Part shown: piece after piece, positions 43,292-51,018 of the stretch
Numbering within the stretch: position 1 is the first letter of the stretch
How the letters are laid out: the number at the start of each line of letters is the position of its first letter
Source of the DNA: Hyphomicrobium sp.
GTDB taxonomy: Bacteria > Pseudomonadota > Alphaproteobacteria > Rhizobiales > Hyphomicrobiaceae
Reading direction: 5' to 3'
Assembly (NCBI GenBank): GCA_016716675.1
Contig: JADJVG010000002.1
Span: forward strand, 124,001-188,000
DNA length: 64,000 bases
Program-made: the position numbers and the translations under genes
The notes under the pieces: generated by a model
Seen by the model: only the letters and a program-made list of their open reading frames with translations
The model's database searches: none
Told to the model about the DNA's origin: nothing

Positions 43292-46051
43292 TTGGCCGAC
43301 AGAAGCGACGACGACAAAGCGGCAGGCGGCACGCCGGGCGATATGCGCCCCATTGCCATCACCGAAGAGATGAAGCGGTCGTATCTCGACTACGCGATGA
43401 GCGTGATCGTGAGCCGCGCATTGCCCGATGTGCGTGACGGTTTGAAGCCCGTGCACCGCCGCATCCTGTTCGCGATGAGTGAACTCGGTCTCGAGTGGAA
43501 CAAGAAATACGTCAAGAGCGCGCGCATCGTCGGCGAGGTGATGGGCAAATACCATCCGCACGGCAACCTTGCGATTTACGACGCGCTGGTGCGCATGGCG
43601 CAGGAGTTTTCGTTGCGCGTGCCGCTGGTCGATGGCCAGGGCAACTTCGGTTCGATCGACGGCGATCCGCCGGCCGCTGAGCGTTATACGGAATCGAAGC
43701 TTGCTAAGATCGCCGGCTATCTGCTCGACGACCTTGGCAACGAGACCGTCGATTTCAAAGACAACTATGACGGCCAGTTGCAAGAGCCGTCGGTTCTGCC
43801 GGCAAAATTTCCGAACCTGCTGGTCAACGGTGCGGGCGGCATCGCGGTCGGTATGGCGACCAATATTCCGCCGCACAACCTCGGTGAAATCATCGATGCG
43901 TGCATGGCGGAACTGGAAAACCCCGAGATCGGCATCGACGAACTTTGCCAAATCGTGCAGGGCCCGGATTTTCCAACGGGCGGCATCATTCTCGGGCGCG
44001 GCGGCATTCTGTCAGCGTACCACAAGTCGCGCGGCTCGATCATCATGCGCGCACGCGTCAAGGTCGAGAACATCCGCAAGGATCGCGAGGCGCTGATCGT
44101 TTCGGAAATTCCCTATCAGGTGAACAAGCGCGTGCTGATCGAAAAGATCGCCGATCTTGTGCGCGAAAAGAAGATCGAAGGCATCGCCGACCTGTGGGAT
44201 GAATCGAACCGCGAAGGCATTCGCATCGTCATCGAGCTGAAGCGCGACGCTGTCGCCGATGTCGTGCTGAATAATCTTTACAAGTACTCCGATCTGCAGA
44301 CGACGTTTGGCGCCAACATGCTGGCGATTAACGGCGGCAGGCCGGAAAGTCTGACCCTCAAGGATATGGTGCAGGCGTTCACGGCATTCCGCCAAGACGT
44401 CGTGACACGCCGCATCAAGCACCTGCTGACGAAGGCACGCGATCGCGCGCACGTCTTGGTCGGCCTCGCGATCGCGGTCGCCAACATCGACGAAGTTATC
44501 AAGCTGATCCGCACATCGGCGTCGCCCGCCGACGCCAAAGAACAACTGATGGCGCGCGACTGGCCGGCGAAAGACATGGCGCCGTTGATCGAACTGATCG
44601 CGGACCCGCGCCACACGATCTCGTCAAGCGGCACCTACCGTTTGTCGGAAGAACAGGCGAAGGCCATTCTTGAATTGCGTCTGGCCCGCTTGACCGCACT
44701 TGGCCGTGATGAAATCGCCGACGAATTGAACAAGATCGCCGGCGAGATCAAAGAGTATCTCGAAATTCTCGCCTCGCGTGCTCGCGTGGTCGATATCGTC
44801 AAAGGCGAGCTGACTTCGATCAAGTCGGAATTCGCGACGCCGCGCAAAACCGAGATCATGGAATTCGACGGTGAGGTCGAAGACGAGGATCTGATCCAGC
44901 GCGAGGATTGCGTCGTCACCGTTTCGCATAAGGGCTACATCAAGCGTGTGCCGCTGGCGGCCTATCGGGCGCAGAAGCGCGGAGGCAAGGGCCGCTCTGG
45001 CATGTCGACGCGTGACGAAGATTTCGTCACCGAGTTGTTCGTCACCTCGACGCACACGCCGGTGCTGTTCTTCTCGTCGCGCGGCATGTGTTACCGCATG
45101 AAAGTTTGGCGTCTGCCGGCGGCGGCGCCGCAGTCTCCCGGTAAGGCGCTGGTCAATCTATTGCCGCTCGAAGAGGGCGAGGTCATCACGTCGATCCTGC
45201 CGTTGCCGGAAGATGACAGCACCTGGGGCAATCTCGAACTGATGTTCGCAACACGCTCCGGCAATATCCGCCGCAACGCGCTCGCCGACTTTGAGAGCAT
45301 CAATCGCAACGGAAAAATTGCGATGAAGCTCGATGAGGGCGACCGCATCGTTTCGGTGGCCATCGCGACGCCGGATCAAGACGTGATGCTGACGTCGGCG
45401 GAAGGCCAGTGCGTGCGCTTCCTGATCGGTGACGAAGTTCGCTTGTTCAAGGGGCGTGATTCGACCGGCGTGCGCGGCATCCGCCTCAGCGACGGCGACG
45501 AAGTCATCTCGATGGCCATTCTCGGCCACGTCGAGGCGACCGCAGCGGAGCGGCAGGCTTATGTAAAGCAGGCATCGGCACTGCGCCGGACAGAAGGCGC
45601 GGAAGATGTTGAAACCGTCGCCGTCGAGGAAGACGCCGAGGACATGACGGACGGCGAAGTTGCGCTGTCGCCTGAAAAGTTCGCCGAGATGCAGGCCAAG
45701 GAACAGTTTGTGCTGACCATTTCGGAAAAGGGCTTCGGCAAACGCTCATCGTCTTACGAGTTCCGCACCTCGGGGCGCGGCGGCAAGGGTATCGTTGCCA
45801 TGGTCGTCAACGAGCGTAACGGTCGCTTGATCGCGTCGTTCGCCATTGCCGAAAATGATCAGATCATGCTGGTGACGGACGGTGGTCAGTTGATCCGCTG
45901 CCCGGTCCATGATGTGCGCATTGCGGGCCGTAATACGCAAGGCGTACGCGTCTTCAAAACCGATGGTGCTGAAAAGGTCGTCTCGGTTGAGCGCATCACG
46001 GAAGAGGACGCCGCAGAAGACGGTGCAGACGAAACAGGCGGCGCTGAATAA
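43292..46051 (+). CDS. gyrA: DNA gyrase subunit A
   Basis: Introduces negative supercoils together with GyrB. 919 residues, starting with TTG; the next in-frame ATG is 17 codons in. N-terminal winged helix and tower: RALPDVRDGLKPVHRRILFA; the catalytic Tyr is in ERYTESKLAK. The C-terminal beta-pinwheel holds the GyrA box QKRGGKGRSGMSTRDED. An acidic insertion lies near residues 765-795 (EGAEDVETVAVEEDAEDMTD) and the tail is acidic. The quinolone pocket reads HPHGNLAIYDALV, so the positions equal to E. coli Asp82 and Ser83 are Asn92 and Leu93 here. In related bacteria the second is usually Ser, Ala or Gln. Confidence 0.96.
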   Translation: MADRSDDDKAAGGTPGDMRPIAITEEMKRSYLDYAMSVIVSRALPDVRDGLKPVHRRILFAMSELGLEWNKKYVKSARIVGEVMGKYHPHGNLAIYDALVRMAQEFSLRVPLVDGQGNFGSIDGDPPAAERYTESKLAKIAGYLLDDLGNETVDFKDNYDGQLQEPSVLPAKFPNLLVNGAGGIAVGMATNIPPHNLGEIIDACMAELENPEIGIDELCQIVQGPDFPTGGIILGRGGILSAYHKSRGSIIMRARVKVENIRKDREALIVSEIPYQVNKRVLIEKIADLVREKKIEGIADLWDESNREGIRIVIELKRDAVADVVLNNLYKYSDLQTTFGANMLAINGGRPESLTLKDMVQAFTAFRQDVVTRRIKHLLTKARDRAHVLVGLAIAVANIDEVIKLIRTSASPADAKEQLMARDWPAKDMAPLIELIADPRHTISSSGTYRLSEEQAKAILELRLARLTALGRDEIADELNKIAGEIKEYLEILASRARVVDIVKGELTSIKSEFATPRKTEIMEFDGEVEDEDLIQREDCVVTVSHKGYIKRVPLAAYRAQKRGGKGRSGMSTRDEDFVTELFVTSTHTPVLFFSSRGMCYRMKVWRLPAAAPQSPGKALVNLLPLEEGEVITSILPLPEDDSTWGNLELMFATRSGNIRRNALADFESINRNGKIAMKLDEGDRIVSVAIATPDQDVMLTSAEGQCVRFLIGDEVRLFKGRDSTGVRGIRLSDGDEVISMAILGHVEATAAERQAYVKQASALRRTEGAEDVETVAVEEDAEDMTDGEVALSPEKFAEMQAKEQFVLTISEKGFGKRSSSYEFRTSGRGGKGIVAMVVNERNGRLIASFAIAENDQIMLVTDGGQLIRCPVHDVRIAGRNTQGVRVFKTDGAEKVVSVERITEEDAAEDGADETGGAE

Positions 46052-46100
46052 AGCGCCGCCACGGGTCTAACGGAAGAAATTTTGGTAGGAAGCCTTGCGC

Positions 46101-46832
46101 TCAGCGCCGTGAATGCAAGGCGGAAACGGCATCGCTCAACGGGCAATGGGCCTTGAGCGCATCCATATTGCGGATGGTGATTTGAGCGCGGCTTGAACGG
46201 GCGAGAACGTTCTCGCGCACCAGCCGCGACATAATCCGCGAGAGGGTATCGGCGTTGAGCGCCAGATATTCGGCGACTTCGTTGCGCGACAGCGGCATGT
46301 CGAATGCGATTGCACCGCCGTTCGATACACCGAGATGGCAGGCCGCCTGGAGCAGAAGTCCGGCCACGCGCTGTTCGCTGGTTAACGCGGCGAGCATTGA
46401 AATATGCAACTGCATCCGCGCACGTTGCAGGTTTAAACGTTGCAGGACGAAATCCGTCAGCGCCCCGTCGCGAGCCATTTCCGACTTCAGCGTCGAGAGG
46501 CTAAGGCGCAAAAGCTCGGTTGCCGACATTGTGGTGTGCGAGAGCCCAGGCGCCAGCGGCAGCAGCGAAGGCGAAATGATGTCGCCGGGATACAGCAGTT
46601 CTACCATGGTCCGGCGGGACGGCAGGGCCGCATGTTCCGCCGCCACGAGACCCGAACGAATAATGTAAACGGAATCAGGGGCGGAGGCCGGCAGAACCTG
46701 GCGGCGTCGCAGCCGATAGTTCTGTGCATGGCCGCGCAGTTGGGCCAGGGCCGTAAACTCGGCCATCGCCGGAGCTGCTTCGGTCATTGCTGAATGCTGC
46801 CGCGTTGCGAGCGGTACGTTTGTCGTTGTCAT
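46101..46832 (-). CDS. Crp/Fnr-family transcriptional regulator
   Basis: 243 residues from ATG 46832, or 263 from 46892. A cyclic-nucleotide-like beta-barrel (LRRRQVLPASAPDSVYIIRS, VELLYPGDIISPSLLPLAPG) leads via a long dimer helix to the HTH (RNEVAEYLALNADTLSRIMS). No N-terminal Cys cluster for an iron-sulfur centre is seen, so it is more like FixK than oxygen-sensing FNR. Two FNR-type boxes lie upstream, between it and the OmpW-like gene. Autoregulation and control of that porin are plausible inferences. Confidence 0.85.
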   Translation of the reverse strand: MTTTNVPLATRQHSAMTEAAPAMAEFTALAQLRGHAQNYRLRRRQVLPASAPDSVYIIRSGLVAAEHAALPSRRTMVELLYPGDIISPSLLPLAPGLSHTTMSATELLRLSLSTLKSEMARDGALTDFVLQRLNLQRARMQLHISMLAALTSEQRVAGLLLQAACHLGVSNGGAIAFDMPLSRNEVAEYLALNADTLSRIMSRLVRENVLARSSRAQITIRNMDALKAHCPLSDAVSALHSRR

Positions 46833-46907
46833 ATGTCCGGTCACCTCGGAGGATACCCTTCCTTGAGCATCTTTTTCGGCATCATCCGGCAACCGAAAGG
46901 CACCGCA

Positions 46908-46921
46908 TTGACAAGGATCAC
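46908..46921. promoter_or_regulatory. FNR/FixK-type box, degenerate
   Basis: TTGAC-AAGG-ATCAC, close to the consensus TTGAT-N4-ATCAA. It lies 76 bases before ATG 46832 of the Crp/Fnr gene, a position fitting its promoter. Confidence 0.5.
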
Positions 46922-47003
46922 ATTTGAATGGGGTTTTACGGTTCTGAGGTGCGTCAGAAATGCACGGATTTCAGGCAGTTTGCTGGGCTAAGCAAGCCGG
47001 CGG

Positions 47004-47017
47004 TTGATCCGTATCAA
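47004..47017. promoter_or_regulatory. FNR/FixK-type box, perfect
   Basis: TTGAT-CCGT-ATCAA matches the FNR/FixK consensus at every defined position. It lies between the divergent Crp/Fnr and OmpW-like genes, 174 bases before the start of the latter. In E. coli ompW is known to respond to FNR. Confidence 0.75.
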
Positions 47018-47190
47018 TCGGAACGTCACCTAGACGCAACGCTCTCAGCGCACACGACAAATCGCTGATTTCAGTCAGGCGAACCCCGTAGTCTGTGCTG
47101 GAAATCAAACCGCCCAGCTCGGTAGATCGAGCATCTTCAAAAGAGATTCACTGGAAGGCCAGTGAGATTGAAGGTTATGGGGAACTTCAA

Positions 47191-47889
47191 ATGACATGGT
47201 TCAAGATGGCGGCGGCTGCCGCTCTCGTGGCGAGTGGGGTGGCGGTTACGCCTGTCGCCGCAGGTGATTATAGCGGAGACTTCCTGGTCCGCTTGCAGGG
47301 AACGGTCGTAGCTCCGGATGCAAGCGCTGATGTCTTCTTGCCGGGCGGCGCGCCGCTCGTCGGCGGCGACGCCGATGTCAGCACGGAAGTTATTCCGACG
47401 CTCACACTGACCTATTTCTTTAACAAGAACATCGCGGCCGAATTGTTCTGCTGCTTCGCGAAGTTCGACGTCGATGGCGAAGGCGCCCTGGCGGGTGCTG
47501 ATTTGGGCGACACTTGGGTGTTCCCGCCGATCTTGACGTTGCAGTATCACTTCGACTCAATGGGCGGCTTCAAGCCCTACGTTGGCGCCGGCGTGCAGTA
47601 CATGGCGTTCTTCAGCGAAGGCAATAGCCCTACGCTTGGTGGCGCGGCGCTCGATATCGACAACGCGTTCGGCTTTGCTTTGCAGGCCGGCTTTGACATG
47701 GAAGTTGGCCAGGGCTGGTACCTGAACGCTGACGTCAAGAAAGTCTGGCTCGATACGGAAGCAACCTGGGCCAATGGCGTCACCGCAGACGTCGATGTTG
47801 ACCCGTGGATCTTCTCGGTTGGCCTTGGCTACCGCTTCAACCTGTCGGACATTTTCGGTGCCCGCCAAGAAGAAGTGTCTCTGAAGTAA
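47191..47889 (+). CDS. OmpW-family outer membrane protein
   Basis: 232 residues from ATG 47191. Signal peptide (FKMAAAAALVASGVAVTPVA) and then an eight-strand barrel: GDFLVRLQGTVVAPDAS, STEVIPTLTLTYFFNKNIAA, DTWVFPPILTLQYHFDSMGG, KPYVGAGVQYMAFFSEGN and VDPWIFSVGLGYRFNL. The pattern PPILTLQYHF with KPYVGAGVNY-like strand is diagnostic of OmpW. The C-terminus ends SLK after the last strand rather than with the usual Phe. OmpW forms small hydrophobic channels. Likely regulated by the FNR-type box upstream. Confidence 0.88.
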   Translation: MTWFKMAAAAALVASGVAVTPVAAGDYSGDFLVRLQGTVVAPDASADVFLPGGAPLVGGDADVSTEVIPTLTLTYFFNKNIAAELFCCFAKFDVDGEGALAGADLGDTWVFPPILTLQYHFDSMGGFKPYVGAGVQYMAFFSEGNSPTLGGAALDIDNAFGFALQAGFDMEVGQGWYLNADVKKVWLDTEATWANGVTADVDVDPWIFSVGLGYRFNLSDIFGARQEEVSLK

Positions 47890-47929
47890 CCCGTTGGGGT
47901 TAACGCCCCTTCGATATTGCTTTCCCGGA

Positions 47930-47962
47930 GGCTCGGCAGGAATGCCGGGCCTTCTGCGTTTT
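47930..47962 (+). terminator. Terminator after the OmpW-like gene
   Basis: GGCTCGGCA and TGCCGGGCC pair around GGAA with one G-T pair, followed by TTCTGCGTTTT. Confidence 0.75.
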
Positions 47963-48070
47963 GAGGCAAAGCTGCCAAGCGACCAGCGGCCAGCTTTCCG
48001 TGCGTTTGCAACTGGGCAATCAGGCCGTGAGCGGTTAGCCTAGGTCAGCACAATTGCAGGACGCTTAGCC

Positions 48071-48589
48071 ATGACAGAGATAAAAAAAAACCGCATCGGC
48101 TTCTACTCCGGTTCGTTCGATCCGGTCACCCTCGGCCATACGGATGTCATTCGCCGCGCAGCCCACGTCGTCGATACACTGGTTATCGGTGTCGGCATCA
48201 ATCCGGGAAAGGCGCCGATGTTCACGGAGGCGGAGCGCGTCGCGATGCTTCAACTCGAAGTTGACGCAATTGCCGCCGTGACAGGCACCCGGATTCTCGT
48301 GACGACGTTCACTGGTCTGGCGATCGCCGCCGCGCGAACCCATAACGCCAACATCATTTTCCGTGGGCTGCGCGACGGCACCGATTTCGACTACGAAATG
48401 CAGATGAGCGGTATGAACGGCGAAATGGCGCCCGACATCCAAACCGTGTTTGTGTCGGCCTCACCAAGTGTGCGCCATATTGCGGCAAACTTGGTGCGGG
48501 CGGTCGCGATCATGGGTGGCGATCCGTCACCGTTCGTGTCGCAGGCCGTGCTCCGGCGGCTGAAGACCAAGTCTTTGGTGAAGGCTTGA
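48071..48589 (+). CDS. coaD: Phosphopantetheine adenylyltransferase
   Basis: Fourth step of coenzyme A synthesis: adds AMP from ATP to 4'-phosphopantetheine. 172 residues with the nucleotidyltransferase motif GFYSGSFDPVTLGHTDVIRR near residues 10-29 (the HxGH motif appears as LGHTD), FRGLRDGTDFDYEMQMSGMN in the middle and the ISSS-equivalent VSASPSVRHIAANLVRAVAI. Length is normal (160-170). The A8 run just after the ATG codes Lys-Lys. It overlaps or abuts the alkyltransferase-like gene that follows. Confidence 0.95.
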   Translation: MTEIKKNRIGFYSGSFDPVTLGHTDVIRRAAHVVDTLVIGVGINPGKAPMFTEAERVAMLQLEVDAIAAVTGTRILVTTFTGLAIAAARTHNANIIFRGLRDGTDFDYEMQMSGMNGEMAPDIQTVFVSASPSVRHIAANLVRAVAIMGGDPSPFVSQAVLRRLKTKSLVKA

Positions 48590-48600
48590 GGCAAAGCAAG

Positions 48601-49041
48601 ATGCAGCGCCCGCCGGCCGAGCGCCGCATTGCAAACGATCTACTGGCGCTGGTGCGAGGTATTCAGGCCGGCCGGGTGGCGACGACGGACCTTCTGGCTG
48701 AACAGCTCGGCGTCATCCCCAAGGTCATCGTGACGCTGCTGGCAAACCTGACCGACGAAGAGCGCGACGGCGCGCCGTGGCATCGCGTGGTCGCGAAGGG
48801 CGGCGCGATTGGGCGCGGAACACACCGCGACGCCCAGGTCGCCCGACTGGTGCGCGAAGGAGTGTCGGTATCTCCAGCCGCAATCGTGCAGGATATGGCG
48901 CGCGTCGCCGTGACCAAGGTGGAGGCGCGCAGCCGCCAATCTTATGACTCTCAATTTTTTGAAACGATGTCCTCGCTGTCGGTTGAAGCGCCGGCCGCAC
49001 CGCTCAGCCGGTCGCGCGGCATGAAGGACCGCCCAACCTGA
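48601..49041 (+). CDS. MGMT-family alkyltransferase-like protein
   Basis: 146 residues from ATG 48601; a TTG at 48586 would overlap the coaD stop. The core GAPWHRVVAKGGAIGRGTHR has Trp in place of the reactive Cys of the PCHRV motif, as in the ATL proteins, which bind O6-alkylguanine, flip it and hand it to nucleotide excision repair. The family segment LLANLTDEERDGAPWH is preceded by a helix-turn-like start. Since the excision gene uvrA is broken in this sequence, the pairing is of interest. It is not a direct repair enzyme. Confidence 0.8.
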   Translation: MQRPPAERRIANDLLALVRGIQAGRVATTDLLAEQLGVIPKVIVTLLANLTDEERDGAPWHRVVAKGGAIGRGTHRDAQVARLVREGVSVSPAAIVQDMARVAVTKVEARSRQSYDSQFFETMSSLSVEAPAAPLSRSRGMKDRPT

Positions 49042-49204
49042 TCCATAACCGCCGGAATGCGCAGGCGGCCCATGCGAAAATGCCGCCCCTTGCGACCGGG
49101 CCGTCAAATCGCCATAAGGGCGGCAACACTGCCCGCCGGACGTGTCGTCCGGCCGCCACCGGTGGCGAAAACAGCTGTTAGCTGCATCGAACAAGGGAAT
49201 TCCC

Positions 49205-49765
49205 ATGCGCTCCATGAAACGCTTTCTCAGCCTCACCGCGACCGCCGCAATGGCTGTCGCCACCCTGATCCTCGGCTTCAGCAGCGACGCCGCACAGGCA
49301 GCTGGCGACAAGCTGGTGATCCAGTTGAAGACCGGCAAAGTCGTCATCCAGTTGCGCCCGGATTTGGCGCCGAAGCACGTCGAGCGTTTCAAGACGCTGG
49401 CCTCGCAGGGGTTCTATGATGGCGTCAAATGGCACCGCGTAATGGAAGGCTTCATGGCGCAGACCGGCGATCCGACCGGCACCGGCATGGGCGGCTCGAA
49501 GCTGCCGGATTTGCCGGCTGAATTTACGCCCGAGCCCTACAAGCGCGGCACTGCAGGCGCCGCCCGCACGATGGACCCGAACACCGCCAACAGCCAGTTC
49601 TTCATCTGCTTCACCGATAGCGGCTGCGCCGGCCTGACCGGCCAGTACACCGTTTGGGGGCAGGTGATCGAAGGCATGGATCTGGTCGATAAGATCAAGC
49701 GTGGCGCGCCGGGCTCTGGCACCGTCACCGATCCCGACGTGATGGTGAAAGTCACCGTCGAGTAA
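49205..49765 (+). CDS. Peptidyl-prolyl cis-trans isomerase, secreted cyclophilin
   Basis: 186 residues from ATG 49205: signal peptide (FLSLTATAAMAVATLILGFS, cleavage after AQA), then a cyclophilin fold with YDGVKWHRVMEGFMAQTGDP (catalytic Arg), NTANSQFFICFTDSGCAGLT and GQYTVWGQVIEGMDLVDKIK. Proline isomerase in the periplasm. Followed 48 bases on by a cytosolic paralogue; tandem cyclophilins in this order are common in Rhizobiales. An earlier in-frame start at 49142 lacks the signal peptide. Confidence 0.93.
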   Translation: MRSMKRFLSLTATAAMAVATLILGFSSDAAQAAGDKLVIQLKTGKVVIQLRPDLAPKHVERFKTLASQGFYDGVKWHRVMEGFMAQTGDPTGTGMGGSKLPDLPAEFTPEPYKRGTAGAARTMDPNTANSQFFICFTDSGCAGLTGQYTVWGQVIEGMDLVDKIKRGAPGSGTVTDPDVMVKVTVE

Positions 49766-49813
49766 ACGAGCCGGCCACGGAAGGCCCATAGTCGCAACAC
49801 CAAGGAGGACCCA

Positions 49814-50290
49814 ATGGCCGCTTATAAAGATCCCGAGAACACGCTGGTCATGGAAACCAGCAAGGGCAACGTCGTCATCGAACTGCGTCCTGATTTGGCG
49901 CCGAAGCATGTCGAGCGTATCAAGCAATTGGTTCGCGAGAAGTTCTATGACGGCGTGGTGTTCCACCGCGTGATCGATGGCTTCATGGCGCAGACCGGCT
50001 GCCCGCAGGGTCGCGGCACAGGTGGGTCGAGCCATCCGAACCTGCAGGCGGAGTTCAACAAGGAACCGCACGTGCGCGGCGTCTGCTCAATGGCGCGCTC
50101 GTCCAACCCGAACTCGGCCAACAGCCAGTTCTTCATCTGCTTCGACGATGCGTCGTTCCTCGACAACCAATATACGGTCTGGGGCAAGGTCATCGAAGGT
50201 ATGGAAAACGTCGATAAGCTCGCCAAGGGTGAGCCGCCGCGTGCTCCCGACAAGATGGTCTCGGTGCGCGTTGCAGCCGACGTAGCGTGA
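49814..50290 (+). CDS. Peptidyl-prolyl cis-trans isomerase, cytosolic cyclophilin
   Basis: 158 residues without a signal peptide: YDGVVFHRVIDGFMAQTGCP, CSMARSSNPNSANSQFFICF, LDNQYTVWGKVIEGMENVDK. The catalytic Arg and the conserved Phe, Gln and Trp residues of the cyclophilin site are present. AAGGAGG precedes the ATG. The downstream DUF423 gene starts with GTGA inside its end, so the pair is coupled. Closely similar to the secreted copy, pointing to local duplication. Confidence 0.94.
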   Translation: MAAYKDPENTLVMETSKGNVVIELRPDLAPKHVERIKQLVREKFYDGVVFHRVIDGFMAQTGCPQGRGTGGSSHPNLQAEFNKEPHVRGVCSMARSSNPNSANSQFFICFDDASFLDNQYTVWGKVIEGMENVDKLAKGEPPRAPDKMVSVRVAADVA

Positions 50291-50733
50291 GCGATAATTC
50301 GCACATCACGGCAAGCGGCGCGTCGTCCAACACGGATGTTGGCGGTGCGCTGCTTGCCGTTTTAAGTGTTGCCGGGTTGGTGGGTGCGGCCGGTGTCGGT
50401 CTAGCAGCCATCGCTGCTCATAAACTCGAAAGCCCGACGCTGGCGACGGCGTCGACGATGCTAATGATCCATGCGACGGCCGTTGTGGCGCTGTTAGTGG
50501 TCGCCATGCGGGTAAGTCGTCCGCGGCTCTGGATCGCCGTTGCAGCCGTCATGCTTGCTGCGGTCGCGCTGTTCAGCGGCGCGGTGACCTATCAGGCCTT
50601 CATCGGCACGCCAATTATAAAGGGCGCCGCGCCGACGGGCGGCACCCTGCTCATTGCGAGCTGGATCGCGGTCGCGCTCCTCGCCATCCGTGAAGCACTT
50701 TGCAGCCGGAACGGACGAGGCGCGCGCCCCTAA
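50287..50733 (+). CDS. DUF423 family membrane protein
   Basis: 148 residues, four membrane helices: ALLAVLSVAGLVGAAGVGLA, then STMLMIHATAVVALLVVAMR, LWIAVAAVMLAAVALFSGAV and GGTLLIASWIAVALLAIREA. The family pattern is a first helix with Gly and an Ala-His pair, HA in the second, LFSG in the third and P-x-GG in the fourth. Starts with GTG overlapping the cyclophilin stop. Function unknown; usually in operons with unrelated housekeeping genes. Confidence 0.85.
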   Translation: MSDNSHITASGASSNTDVGGALLAVLSVAGLVGAAGVGLAAIAAHKLESPTLATASTMLMIHATAVVALLVVAMRVSRPRLWIAVAAVMLAAVALFSGAVTYQAFIGTPIIKGAAPTGGTLLIASWIAVALLAIREALCSRNGRGARP

Positions 50734-50743
50734 GCGGTGACGC

Positions 50744-50824
50744 CTACTTCTTGGCGTCTTTCTTGTCGGCAGCGGCCTTCTTCGGCTTGCGCTTTTCCTT
50801 GGTCGATCTCTGTTCCTTAGCCAT
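50744..50824 (-). CDS. Lysine-rich mini-protein, 26 residues
   Basis: ATG at 50824 with GGAGGGAC 6 bases upstream; codes MAKEQRSTKEKRKPKKAAAD followed by KKDAKK and TAG. Ten of 26 residues are Lys or near all charged. The ribosome site is strong and codon phase clean, so translation is likely although the ORF is tiny. It converges with the DUF423 gene, 10 bases from its stop. Similar tiny basic proteins occur in Rhizobiales genomes; function unknown, perhaps nucleic-acid binding. Confidence 0.6.
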   Translation of the reverse strand: MAKEQRSTKEKRKPKKAAADKKDAKK

Positions 50825-51018
50825 GATGTCCCTCCAGAGTTGATCGGCGATCTCGTCGTTATATACGACCAGACCTAACCGGCGACGCTGCAGCTGTTTG
50901 CGACGCCTTTCAAGAGGATTCAACGGCGGGGCGGCGCGATTGGCCGGTTGCGGGCAAACGGCAGGGAGTGCTAGGCCGCTCGCACGATTAGCTTTTCCAG
51001 ATAAGGGCAGCGCCCAGC

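Noticed and set aside
42928..43362. N-terminal extension of the PRC-barrel protein (ORF to 43362)
   Set aside because: Would place the signal peptide in the middle and overlap the gyrA start region.
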